From Clostridiales bacterium (GTDB taxonomy: Bacteria > Bacillota > Clostridia > Lachnospirales > Lachnospiraceae), in the NCBI GenBank assembly GCA_019420275.1, contig JAHZHN010000004.1, positions 62,001 through 126,000 of the forward strand: 64,000 nucleotides of DNA. The letters are read 5' to 3'. The notes beneath the pieces were generated by a model, which worked only from the letters and a program-made list of their open reading frames with translations, did not search any database and was not told where the DNA came from. Shown piece by piece: positions 44,177 through 52,116 of the stretch. The stretch's first letter is position 1, and the number at the start of each line of letters is the position of its first letter. A program made the position numbers and the translations under genes.

Positions 44177-44804
44177 AATTTCACCAAGTATAGCCTCTGC
44201 TGATCTGTTACATGTGGAAAAAGAAGTCCGTAGAGTTCAGGATATGACAGACAATTTACATATTGATATTGAAGATGGGAATTTTGTTCCTAACATAACA
44301 TTTGGAATAAAGTTTCTACGGCAACTTCGCTCTATTACGAAACTTCCATTCTCTATCCATTTGATGGTCAGCAATCCTTGTTCTTATATTCCACAACTAA
44401 AAGAATTGTTTTGTTCTCACATATTTGTCCATGTGGAACAGCAGATTTATCTTCGCTATGCAATTAATCTTATAAAATCACAGGGCATAAAAGCCGGAAT
44501 TGCGTTAAACCCAATTTCTAATATAAATTCATATCAGTATTTACTGGATGATATTGATGCGGTTTTGTATATGACAAGTGAACCAGACCTACAGGGAGAG
44601 TGTTTTAATTCGGAGATATTGAAAAAAATTCAGAGTTATCCAGAACAGAAAATAGAGGTGTGGATTGATGGAGGAATTAGCAGAAAAGAATTGAAAATTT
44701 TACAGCAGTATGCAGTAGATTATGCAGTAATTGGAAGAGATCTATTTCGACAGCCGAATATCGAAACATACCTCAATAGTATTCAAGAAGAAATACTTCT
44801 TTAA
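44172..44804 (+). CDS. Ribulose-phosphate 3-epimerase (SgcE-like), probable AUU start
   Basis: 210 residues if initiated at ATT (44172-44174). From there the frame reads (M)KISPSIASADLLHVEKEV, the conserved N-terminus of the family (beta strand 1). The only conventional start, GTG at 44214, would remove 14 of these residues. AAAGGA lies 10 nt before the ATT and the frame is blocked by a TGA just upstream. Other motifs: LHIDIEDGNFVPN (metal His/Asp), HLMVSNP, WIDGGISRKE. It interconverts pentulose or hexulose phosphate epimers. Confidence 0.88.
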   Translation: MKISPSIASADLLHVEKEVRRVQDMTDNLHIDIEDGNFVPNITFGIKFLRQLRSITKLPFSIHLMVSNPCSYIPQLKELFCSHIFVHVEQQIYLRYAINLIKSQGIKAGIALNPISNINSYQYLLDDIDAVLYMTSEPDLQGECFNSEILKKIQSYPEQKIEVWIDGGISRKELKILQQYAVDYAVIGRDLFRQPNIETYLNSIQEEILL

Positions 44805-44828
44805 TCTAATAGAAAGGGACTGTAGGAA

Positions 44829-45470
44829 ATGAAAATAATATATTTAATTGATTTTGACGGGACAATTTCATACACAGACAGCACAACACTCCTTGGTCAT
44901 TGGCATAACCCGGATCTCACACAAAAATGCCTTAACCAACTAAGAAAAAATGAAATAAATATTAGAGAATATATACAAACAATATTGGAAAATCTTAATA
45001 TAACGGAACAACAATACAGAAAAACACTTCATACATTTATGGAAATGGATTACAGTTTTATTGAATTTACAGCTTGTGGAGCAGAATTTCGAATTGTGAG
45101 CAGTGGTGCTGATAAAAATATAAAATATTCTATGGAATTGCTGGGATATTCCATTCCAGATGAATGGATGTACACAAACCAATTAATGTTTAAGGATACA
45201 AAAGCTAAATTATATCATCCATATTATGATATGAAAAATGGCGTGAATAAGATTGCAGTAATAGAAAAATACCGCAGGAAAGGATATCGTATCGCATTTA
45301 TAGGAGATGGTTTGTCAGATTTGCAGTGTGTCTCATATGCAGATATATTGTTTGCGAAAAGAAACAGTGTGTTGGCGCAAGAATGCAAAAGAACAGAATG
45401 CTCTTGTATTTTATTTGATGATTTTAAAGATATCATAAATTATCATCATACTAATTATATCAAAGAGTAA
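44829..45470 (+). CDS. HAD-superfamily phosphatase, MtnX/SerB-like
   Basis: 213 residues. Motif I LIDFDGTIS (Asp nucleophile), motif II VSSGAD, motif IV FIGDGLSDLQC. The closest visible family is the MtnX-like HAD-IB phosphatases that act on small phosphorylated keto compounds. Last gene of the sgc-like operon; it would dephosphorylate a pathway intermediate. Not part of the classical E. coli sgc set. Confidence 0.88.
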   Translation: MKIIYLIDFDGTISYTDSTTLLGHWHNPDLTQKCLNQLRKNEINIREYIQTILENLNITEQQYRKTLHTFMEMDYSFIEFTACGAEFRIVSSGADKNIKYSMELLGYSIPDEWMYTNQLMFKDTKAKLYHPYYDMKNGVNKIAVIEKYRRKGYRIAFIGDGLSDLQCVSYADILFAKRNSVLAQECKRTECSCILFDDFKDIINYHHTNYIKE

Positions 45471-45478
45471 TCAACCAG

Positions 45479-45511
45479 AATAGACACTTCAAATATCGAA
45501 GTGTCTATTTT
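45479..45511. terminator. Bidirectional terminator between sgc-like operon and LysR
   Basis: AATAGACACTTC and GAAGTGTCTATT arms with a short loop, flanked by AT on both sides (TTTT on plus), between convergent genes. Confidence 0.85.
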
Positions 45512-45534
45512 GGTAACTTTTATGAAAGAAAATT

Positions 45535-46449
45535 TTATATTGCTGTTCTTTTGTTTTTCTCAGCAATTTCCCTTTCTATGATCTCAATGAATTGTTTTAT
45601 CTCAGGAGAAGGATGTTTAGGATAAAGAATTCCATAAGGAATCTGATAATCCCATTCGACTGGGAGAGTTACCAGAGAAGGATGAATATCGGACCATGCA
45701 TCTAAAGTAAGAAGAAACATTCCAGTTTGCTCACACATATTAAAGGTTTCGATATCGTAGTAATAATCAGTATCTGTAATTAGAATCTGGGGATGCGTCA
45801 TATTTAATATAGCGCGGAAATAGTCCAGAAGTTCGGTATCTCCACTTTTGATCATAACCAGCCGTTCTCCATGGAGATCCTGAAATGTCAATTCTTCTTT
45901 TGAAGACAGAGGATGACCTTTGGGGACAGCAACGCAAAGCTGATAATTGCCCAGATGCAGGTAGCTGGCTCTTTTTAGCATGGCTCTTGAATTAAAGCAT
46001 CCAACCAGAATATCCATCCGATCTCCGAGAGCGCCAACGACAGATAGAATCTGTTCTTTTTTATCCTCATATGGAATGATCCGAAATTTGTATTCCGGAT
46101 ATTTTTCACGGACTGACATCCACAGATTGGTCAGAACACTGCTGGGATTTAAAAGAGAAGAACCAACACGGATAGTAATTCCTTTAGAAAGTTCTGCATT
46201 TTTTGCTTTAGCAATAGCATTGTCTGCGTCAGCAAGCATTCTTTTTCCATCTTCGTACAGAGATTTACCGGCTGCGGTCAGCTCAATCCCATGATTATTC
46301 CGTTTTAACAGAGTAATTCCCAATCGGTGTTCCAATGTATTCATGTGTTTCATCACGGAAGCAGGTGTGACCATGAGACGTTTTGCCGCTTTGGAAAAGC
46401 TGCCGGCCTCTGTAACTTGAAGAAAAATTTTAAATTGTTGACTCAGCAT
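45535..46449 (-). CDS. LysR-family transcriptional regulator
   Basis: 304 residues. HTH (FKIFLQVTEAGSFSKAAKRL, TPASVMKHMNTLEHRLG) and a type 2 periplasmic-binding effector domain. ATG 46449 has AGGTGA 5 nt upstream; an earlier GTG (46458) lies inside that site. Divergent from the aldo/keto reductase, which it probably controls. Confidence 0.92.
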   Translation of the reverse strand: MLSQQFKIFLQVTEAGSFSKAAKRLMVTPASVMKHMNTLEHRLGITLLKRNNHGIELTAAGKSLYEDGKRMLADADNAIAKAKNAELSKGITIRVGSSLLNPSSVLTNLWMSVREKYPEYKFRIIPYEDKKEQILSVVGALGDRMDILVGCFNSRAMLKRASYLHLGNYQLCVAVPKGHPLSSKEELTFQDLHGERLVMIKSGDTELLDYFRAILNMTHPQILITDTDYYYDIETFNMCEQTGMFLLTLDAWSDIHPSLVTLPVEWDYQIPYGILYPKHPSPEIKQFIEIIEREIAEKNKRTAI

Positions 46450-46467
46450 AAATGTCACCTCACTAGC

Positions 46468-46534
46468 ATTTACTTTAAGTAAATACAGCGTAGCATTTTT
46501 GGTTATTCCATGTCAAGGAAAATGAAAATATAAT
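46468..46534. promoter_or_regulatory. LysR-type palindrome and -10 for the aldo/keto reductase
   Basis: ATTTACTT-T-AAGTAAAT (46468-46484), a perfect 17-bp palindrome, and TATAAT (46529-46534) with only a weak -35, in the divergent LysR/reductase gap. Confidence 0.55.
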
Positions 46535-46627
46535 AAAAGCAGAATAAATAAGATTTTCAGGAATCTGTATTTGTTAGCAGGATACTGAAAAATACAAACA
46601 TTGTGTGGAAAAAGACAGGAGGAAAAC

Positions 46628-47746
46628 ATGAGATATTTAGGCGAAGATATTAAAAAACTAGGATTCGGATTGATGCGTCTGCCGCAGAAAGATGGGGCAA
46701 TCGATATCGAGCAGACAAAGACCATGGTAGATATGTTCATGGATGCAGGATTTACATATTTTGATACTGCATGGGCGTATGCCGGATCTGAAGATGCTAT
46801 TCGGCAGGCCTTAGTAGAGCGTTATCCAAGAGAAAGTTTCCAGCTGGCAACAAAAAATGCGGCATGGATCAACTGCAAGACAAGAGAAGAGGCAATTCAG
46901 CAGTTTGACACTTCTCTGAAGCAGACAGGGGCAGGTTATTTTGACTTTTATCTTCTCCATAATCTTGGAGAAGGCCGTACAAAATATTTTGATGATTATG
47001 ATATGTGGAGCTGGATCAAAGAGAAGAAAGAAAGCGGACAGATCAAACACATGGGATTTTCTTTCCATTCCACACCGGAAGAATTAGAAGAACTCCTCAG
47101 CCAGCACCCAGAAATGGAATTTGTACAGCTGCAGATCAACTATGCCGATTGGGAGAATCCAGCAGTTCAGTCCAGAGCATGCTATGAAGTGGCCCGCGCT
47201 CATGGAAAATCTGTGATTATTATGGAGCCGGTCAAAGGAGGAATGCTTGCCAATCCGCCGGAATCTGTACAGAAGATTTTCAAGGAAGCAGAGCCGGAAA
47301 GTTCAATTGCATCCTGGGCAATCCGTTTTGCGGCAGATTTAGATGGACTGATTACAGTTCTTTCCGGTATGAGCAGCGTAGAACAGATGGAAGATAACTT
47401 ATCTTACATGAAAGATTTTTGCGGGCTGACGGATGTACAGAAAGAAACGTTAAAAAAGGCCCAGGAAGAGTTGAACCGCATTCCATTGATTCCATGTACC
47501 ACTTGCAACTACTGCGCAAAAGTCTGTCCAATGGAGATAGGAATTTCAGGTTCTTTTACGGCTATGAATTACTTGACGCTGTATAATAATCTTGCGGCAG
47601 CCAAACACCAGGAAGAATGGCTGGTAGAGAAGCATGGAAGAAAGCCAGCGGCAGAATGCATTAAATGTGGAAAATGTGAAGAAGTTTGTCCACAGCATAT
47701 TAAGATCAGAGATGAACTTGTGAAAGTAAGTGAAGCGTTGAAATAA
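46628..47746 (+). CDS. Aldo/keto reductase with C-terminal 4Fe-4S ferredoxin domain
   Basis: 372 residues. AKR TIM barrel (about 1-275): KLGFGLMRLP, FDTAWAYAGSEDAI, FYLLHNLGEGRT, VKGGMLA. The C-terminal part has one complete Cys set CTTCNYCAKVCP and a second CIKCGKCEEVCP, so two 4Fe-4S clusters are likely. Such proteins couple ferredoxin-type electron transfer to carbonyl reduction in anaerobes. ATG 46628 set by AGGAGG. Confidence 0.93.
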   Translation: MRYLGEDIKKLGFGLMRLPQKDGAIDIEQTKTMVDMFMDAGFTYFDTAWAYAGSEDAIRQALVERYPRESFQLATKNAAWINCKTREEAIQQFDTSLKQTGAGYFDFYLLHNLGEGRTKYFDDYDMWSWIKEKKESGQIKHMGFSFHSTPEELEELLSQHPEMEFVQLQINYADWENPAVQSRACYEVARAHGKSVIIMEPVKGGMLANPPESVQKIFKEAEPESSIASWAIRFAADLDGLITVLSGMSSVEQMEDNLSYMKDFCGLTDVQKETLKKAQEELNRIPLIPCTTCNYCAKVCPMEIGISGSFTAMNYLTLYNNLAAAKHQEEWLVEKHGRKPAAECIKCGKCEEVCPQHIKIRDELVKVSEALK

Positions 47747-47760
47747 ATAAAAAATATGAA

Positions 47761-47803
47761 GAGGCATGCTTTTTCCGGGTACGGAATGCGCATGTCTTTT
47801 GTT
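47761..47803 (+). terminator. Terminator of the aldo/keto reductase gene
   Basis: GGCATGC pairs with GCATGTC (one G-U) and an inner TTCCG/CGGAA stem closes on GGTA; TTTTG follows. Confidence 0.75.
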
Positions 47804-47954
47804 TATGTAATGCTCACATATTTTTTAAAAGATTATCATAAAAAATGCAGTTAAATCAATATATTTTATGCTGACAGCACAAAGAATAAAAATTAAAATC
47901 GTGCGGAAAATATATTGGAAAATATCTAAAAATGTGAAATACTATGTAGAGAAA

Positions 47955-48000
47955 GGACGAAGAGGTGCTTTAGAAATAAATAGGACCCTCGTCTTTTTTT
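47955..48000 (+). terminator. Leader terminator (possible attenuator) before the first aminotransferase
   Basis: GACGA (47956-47960) with a further GAGG-rich segment pairs with CCCTCGTC (ending 47993), followed by seven T residues (47994-48000). It sits 38 nt before the aminotransferase start and just after a promoter-like TTGGAA-N19-TACTAT (47915-47945). Most initiating transcripts would end here unless antiterminated. Confidence 0.75.
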
Positions 48001-48037
48001 ATGAAATAATAAATAGAAAGACAGATGGGAGGCTGAT

Positions 48038-49393
48038 TTGATGCTTAGAACAAGTTTACCGAAAATCATTACAGATACCGTGCCTGGACCAAAGGCAGCC
48101 CAGGTAATTAAAAGGAGAAAGGAGATAGTACCGGATGCGATTGGATGTCCTTATCCAGTGGTGATAGATCGTGGGGAAGGTGCAATAATCGAAGATGTGG
48201 ATGGAAACCGATTCCTTGACTGGGTTGGAGGTGTTGGAGTACTTAATGTCGGATATTCACAGCCGGAAATTGTAGAAGAAGTAAAAAAACAGGCAGAGAA
48301 ATATTTTCATGGAATGATCAACATTGTAACCCATGAAGGTTATATAGCGCTGGCAGAAAAATTAGCGCAGATTACACCAGTAAGAGGTGAAAAAAAGAAA
48401 GTATTTTTTGCAAACAGCGGTGCCGAAGCAGATGAAAACGCAGTTAAAGTGGCAAAAGCTTACACAGGGCGTCCAAACATTATTGTATTTTCTGGAGCAT
48501 TCCATGGAAGAACATTATTGACGATGACAATGACATCTAAAAAAGCCTATGCCGCAAAATTAGGTCCGCTTGCACCTGGAGTATTTCGAGCTCGTTTCCC
48601 ATATTATTACAGGAAACCGGAAGGAATGCCAGAAGACAAGATGCTTGATTATTATATGCAGTCAATTGAAAATGTATTTGAAGAATGCGGAGCTGCTGAT
48701 ACAATCGCTGCAGTTGTAGTTGAACCTTTACAGGGAGAAGGCGGATTCATTCCGGCTCCAATTGAGTGGGTAAAAGCTGTCAGAGAACTGTGTGACAAAC
48801 ATGGAATCTTAATGATTGCAGATGAAGTACAGAGCGGATTTTGCCGAACAGGAAGAATGTTTGCTTCAGAATACTGGAAAGAAGCAGGAGCAGAACCGGA
48901 TATTATTGCCACAGCAAAATCTATCGCTGCAGGTATTCCTCTTTCCGCGATCATTGCATCTAAAGAGTTAATGGATGCCGTGGCGCCGGGAACAATCGGA
49001 GGTACTTTCTGTGGAAATCCTCTTGCATGTGCATCAGCACTAAAAACAATAGAGATTATGGAAAGAGATCATCTGGCAGAGCGTTCTTGTGAAATTGGCG
49101 AAAAAGTAATGAAACGTTTTAAAATTTTAATGGACAAATATCCAGTCATTGGTGATGTACGTGGAATGGGAGCCATGATAGGAATTGAATTTGTAAAAGA
49201 CAGAGGAACCAAAGAGCCGGCGGCAGAATTAACTGCAGCCATTGTAAATGCCTGCGCATCTATGGGACTGATTGTGGAAAGTGCAGGAGTAGGACATAAT
49301 GTAATTCGATTCCTGGCACCTTTGGTTATGACGGATGAGCAGCTGGAAGCAGGACTTTCTATCTTTGAAAAAGCAATTGAAATGTCAATATAG
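48038..49393 (+). CDS. Class III aminotransferase, GabT-like
   Basis: 451 residues, PLP-dependent omega-amino acid:2-oxo acid transaminase. The N-terminus (PGPKAAQVIKRRKE) and LDWVGGVGVLNVGYSQP resemble 4-aminobutyrate aminotransferases. Also FFANSGAEADENAVK, VVVEPLQGEGGFIPAP, ADEVQSGFCRTG and the PLP lysine in IIATAKSIAAGIPLSA. It would convert GABA or a similar amine to its semialdehyde. GGGAGG ribosome binding site. It lies 5' of an XRE-cupin regulator, with an Fe-ADH and permease downstream, supporting an omega-amino-acid catabolic role. Confidence 0.88.
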   Translation: MMLRTSLPKIITDTVPGPKAAQVIKRRKEIVPDAIGCPYPVVIDRGEGAIIEDVDGNRFLDWVGGVGVLNVGYSQPEIVEEVKKQAEKYFHGMINIVTHEGYIALAEKLAQITPVRGEKKKVFFANSGAEADENAVKVAKAYTGRPNIIVFSGAFHGRTLLTMTMTSKKAYAAKLGPLAPGVFRARFPYYYRKPEGMPEDKMLDYYMQSIENVFEECGAADTIAAVVVEPLQGEGGFIPAPIEWVKAVRELCDKHGILMIADEVQSGFCRTGRMFASEYWKEAGAEPDIIATAKSIAAGIPLSAIIASKELMDAVAPGTIGGTFCGNPLACASALKTIEIMERDHLAERSCEIGEKVMKRFKILMDKYPVIGDVRGMGAMIGIEFVKDRGTKEPAAELTAAIVNACASMGLIVESAGVGHNVIRFLAPLVMTDEQLEAGLSIFEKAIEMSI

Positions 49394-49449
49394 CGGTTTT
49401 ATAATAATCTTGAAAATCTCTTCAAAATGAATGGGAAAGGAGAGGAAAG

Positions 49450-50010
49450 ATGGATTATTTATCGCATAATATCGCAGTGAATTTGAGACGAATCAGGCTG
49501 TCAAGAGGGATGAGCCTTGATCTTGTAGCAGAGCAGACTGGGGTGAGCAAAAGTATGCTTGCTCAGATCGAAAAAGACAGGGCAAATCCCTCTCTCAATG
49601 TTGTGGGAAAAATTGCGAGCGGACTTAGAGTGAAGGTAGAAGAGCTGCTTGGTACCCTGCCGCTTAGCAGCAGCCTGGTACATCTGAAAAATATGGTGCC
49701 GACAAAGGAGTCTGAGGGAAAATATCGGGTTTGGACCTGTTTCCCCTATGAAGATAACCAGGTCTTTGAAATCTATAGGATTGAGATTGAACCGGGGTGT
49801 TCTTATACCAGTGGGGGACATGGCGAAAAAACGCTGGAATATATTTTTGTGCTAAAAGGGGAGCTTGTCATAGAAAGCGGAGAGGAAACCCATCGGCTGA
49901 CTTCAGAAGATATGTTTCGTTTTGGGACAGAACAAAGTCATTGTTACTGCAACCAAGGAGAGCAAAAAGTTGTCTTACTCTGTGTTTTTATGGATCTTAA
50001 CAAAAGGTAG
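49450..50010 (+). CDS. XRE-cupin transcriptional regulator (PuuR-like)
   Basis: 186 residues. N-terminal HTH_3 (about 8-62; IRLSRGMSLDLVAEQTGVSKSMLAQIE) and a C-terminal cupin (about 110-180; GHGEKTLEYIFVLKGELVIESG). This architecture includes PuuR, the repressor of putrescine/GABA catabolism in E. coli. It lies between the two aminotransferase genes; the direct repeat TATATTGAACAA in the next gap is a candidate target. The cupin probably senses the substrate or an intermediate. Confidence 0.9.
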   Translation: MDYLSHNIAVNLRRIRLSRGMSLDLVAEQTGVSKSMLAQIEKDRANPSLNVVGKIASGLRVKVEELLGTLPLSSSLVHLKNMVPTKESEGKYRVWTCFPYEDNQVFEIYRIEIEPGCSYTSGGHGEKTLEYIFVLKGELVIESGEETHRLTSEDMFRFGTEQSHCYCNQGEQKVVLLCVFMDLNKR

Positions 50011-50018
50011 ACGTGCAT

Positions 50019-50190
50019 TATATTGAACAAACAAGGTGAATATACTGAGAGAAAATGTAAAAAAACATGATAAAAGATGAAAAATTGTGACGAAAAATGC
50101 AAAAATAAAGAAAAATAATCAATTTTTCAAAAGATGTTGACAGATACAGATTCGAGTGCTAATATAATACGCGTACAATATATTGAACAA
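50019..50190. promoter_or_regulatory. Direct repeat TATATTGAACAA, candidate XRE-cupin operator
   Basis: The same 12-mer occurs at 50019-50030 and 50179-50190, each followed by a similar A/C-AAGG stretch. The second copy lies immediately after the predicted start site of the downstream promoter. A related TATATTGGAAAA occurs at 47911-47922 in the first aminotransferase promoter. Confidence 0.5.
50137..50165 (+). promoter_or_regulatory. Promoter of the second aminotransferase operon
   Basis: Perfect TTGACA (50137-50142), 17-nt spacer, TAATAT (50160-50165). Start site expected near 50172, about 100 nt before the coding start. Confidence 0.85.
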
Positions 50191-50233
50191 AAGCAAGGGC
50201 GCTTACCTATGGGAGGTGGGCGCCCTTGCTTTT
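50190..50233 (+). terminator. Leader terminator (possible attenuator) before the second aminotransferase
   Basis: AAAGCAAGGGCGC (50190-50202) pairs perfectly with GCGCCCTTGCTTT (50220-50232); TTTTGTATTTT follows the GC-rich part. It is about 20 nt downstream of the predicted start site, so transcripts meet it before the gene at 50271. No known riboswitch class was recognised. Confidence 0.85.
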
Positions 50234-50270
50234 GTATTTTCTAAAGGATAACGAACAGGAGGAAAATATT

Positions 50271-51488
50271 ATGAAATTAAAAGACACAGGATTAACCGTA
50301 CAGGATATCAAAGACAAGGTAAATAAATATATGATCGAAACTTATGAGAGATTCGATTTTCTTGCAGAAACAGCAAAGGGAATGTATCTCTATGATGAAA
50401 ATGGAACTCCATATTTGGACTTTTATGCAGGAATTGCAGTAAATTCCGCAGGAAACTGTAATGAAAAAGTTGTTGCTGCTGTAAAAGATCAGGTAGGAGA
50501 TATCATGCATACGTTCAATTATCCGTATACGATTCCTCAGGCACTTTTGGCAGAGCTTATTTGTGAGACAATCGGCATGGATAAAATCTTTTTCCAGAAT
50601 TCCGGTACAGAGGCAAATGAAGCAATGATCAAAATGGCCAGAAAATACGGCGTAGAAAAATATGGTCCTAATAAATACAATATCGTGACAGCTTCTGCAT
50701 CTTTCCATGGAAGAACTTTTGGTTCTATGAGTGCTACCGGACAGCCGGATAATGCTTGCCAGGTCGGATTTGGAGATATGACTCCAGGATTTACTTACGC
50801 TCCATTTAATGATCTGGAAGCATTTGAAAAAGCATGTACAGAAGATACAATCGCAGTCATGATTGAGCCAGTACAGGGAGAAGGAGGAGTCCATCCGGCA
50901 ACACAGGAATTTATGGAAGGTCTGCGTAAGCTTTGTGATGAAAGAGGAATGCTGCTTCTTCTGGATGAAGTTCAGACAGGATGGTGCCGTACAGGAGCAG
51001 TAATGTCTTATATGAACTATGGAGTAAAACCTGATATTGTATCCATGGCAAAAGCAATGGGAGGCGGAATGCCAATCGGAGCAATTTGTGCAACTGAAGA
51101 AGTAGCAAAAGCATTTACACCAGGTTCTCATGGAACAACCTTTGGAGGAAACCCATTAAGCTGTGCAGGAGCTTTAGCTGAAATCCATGAACTGTTAGAT
51201 AACGATTTAGCTGGAAATGCGAAAGCAATGGGCGACTATTTCATGGATAAATTAAAAGACCTTCCTCATGTAAAAGAGGTTAGAGGACAGGGACTCTTGG
51301 TTGGAGTAGAATTTGACGGAACAGTAAATGCTGGTGATATCAAACATGGATGTCTTGACAGAAAACTTCTTGTAACTGCAATTGGAAGCAGCATTATTCG
51401 AATGGTTCCGCCGTTGATTCTTGAAAAAGAGCACTGCGACAAAGCATTTGAAATCTTAAAAGAAACAGTAGAAGAATTGACAAAATAA
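50271..51488 (+). CDS. Class III aminotransferase, acetylornithine-type
   Basis: 405 residues. YLDFYAGIAVNSAGN, FFQNSGTEANEAMIKMARKY, SFHGRTFGSMSATGQ, VMIEPVQGEGGVHPA, LDEVQTGWCRTGAV and the PLP lysine in SMAKAMGGGMPIGA are all present. By family it is closest to ArgD-type transaminases, but no arginine genes are nearby. Here it is followed within 17-18 nt gaps by the kinase-like gene, the permease-dehydrogenase fusion and a GNAT gene, so an omega-amine substrate is more likely. ATG set by AGGAGG; an upstream in-frame start lies inside the terminator. Confidence 0.9.
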   Translation: MKLKDTGLTVQDIKDKVNKYMIETYERFDFLAETAKGMYLYDENGTPYLDFYAGIAVNSAGNCNEKVVAAVKDQVGDIMHTFNYPYTIPQALLAELICETIGMDKIFFQNSGTEANEAMIKMARKYGVEKYGPNKYNIVTASASFHGRTFGSMSATGQPDNACQVGFGDMTPGFTYAPFNDLEAFEKACTEDTIAVMIEPVQGEGGVHPATQEFMEGLRKLCDERGMLLLLDEVQTGWCRTGAVMSYMNYGVKPDIVSMAKAMGGGMPIGAICATEEVAKAFTPGSHGTTFGGNPLSCAGALAEIHELLDNDLAGNAKAMGDYFMDKLKDLPHVKEVRGQGLLVGVEFDGTVNAGDIKHGCLDRKLLVTAIGSSIIRMVPPLILEKEHCDKAFEILKETVEELTK

Positions 51489-51504
51489 AGAGGGGGCAAA
51501 GCCT

Positions 51505-52101
51505 ATGAAACATTTTGTAATAACACTGGGCTGTGAATATGGAAGCGGCGGTCCAGATATAGGAAGAATGATTGCAGATTCCCTTGGCATTAAGTTTTAT
51601 GACCGTGATTTGATTGATAAGGTCGTGGATGATCTTGGTGTAGAACGCGAATTAGTAGAAAAAGCTGATACTGGAGATAAAATCCGGTATGAGTTTGATA
51701 CAAAACTGGGTCCAAGATACGCAAATTTAACAAACCGTGTCATTTATAGACAGTTTGAAGTAATCCGCAAGTTTGCCGAAGAATCTTCATGTTTGATTGT
51801 TGGAAGATGCAGTGATTATATTTTAAAAGACCGGACAGACTGCCTCAATATTTTTGTGTATGCTCCGGAAGAATATCGTGTGAAACATATCATGGAGCAA
51901 AAAAATGTCTCCAAGGAAGAGGCACAGGATATGGTCAAATATAATGATGACATGCTTCGTGCAAGATATAAGTATATGACCGGAACTTATCGGGGAGACC
52001 GTCATATGCGTCATTTAATGGTTGACAGCAGTGTTTTAGGACTTGCTAAGACAGCAAAATATATCATGCAGTTTATCGACTTGCGTTTTGAAAATATGTA
52101 G
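51505..52101 (+). CDS. Cytidylate kinase-like protein
   Basis: 198 residues of the Cytidylate_kin2-type P-loop family. The P-loop region is ITLGCEYGSGGPDIGRMIAD, with FYDRDLIDKV, CLIVGRCSDYIL and the lid YKYMTGTYRGDR. Members are annotated as cytidylate kinase-like but mostly uncharacterised. Its place inside a putative amino-acid catabolic operon is odd. GAGGGGG ribosome binding site, 17 nt after the aminotransferase. Confidence 0.85.
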   Translation: MKHFVITLGCEYGSGGPDIGRMIADSLGIKFYDRDLIDKVVDDLGVERELVEKADTGDKIRYEFDTKLGPRYANLTNRVIYRQFEVIRKFAEESSCLIVGRCSDYILKDRTDCLNIFVYAPEEYRVKHIMEQKNVSKEEAQDMVKYNDDMLRARYKYMTGTYRGDRHMRHLMVDSSVLGLAKTAKYIMQFIDLRFENM

Positions 52102-52116
52102 AAAGGACTGATATCC

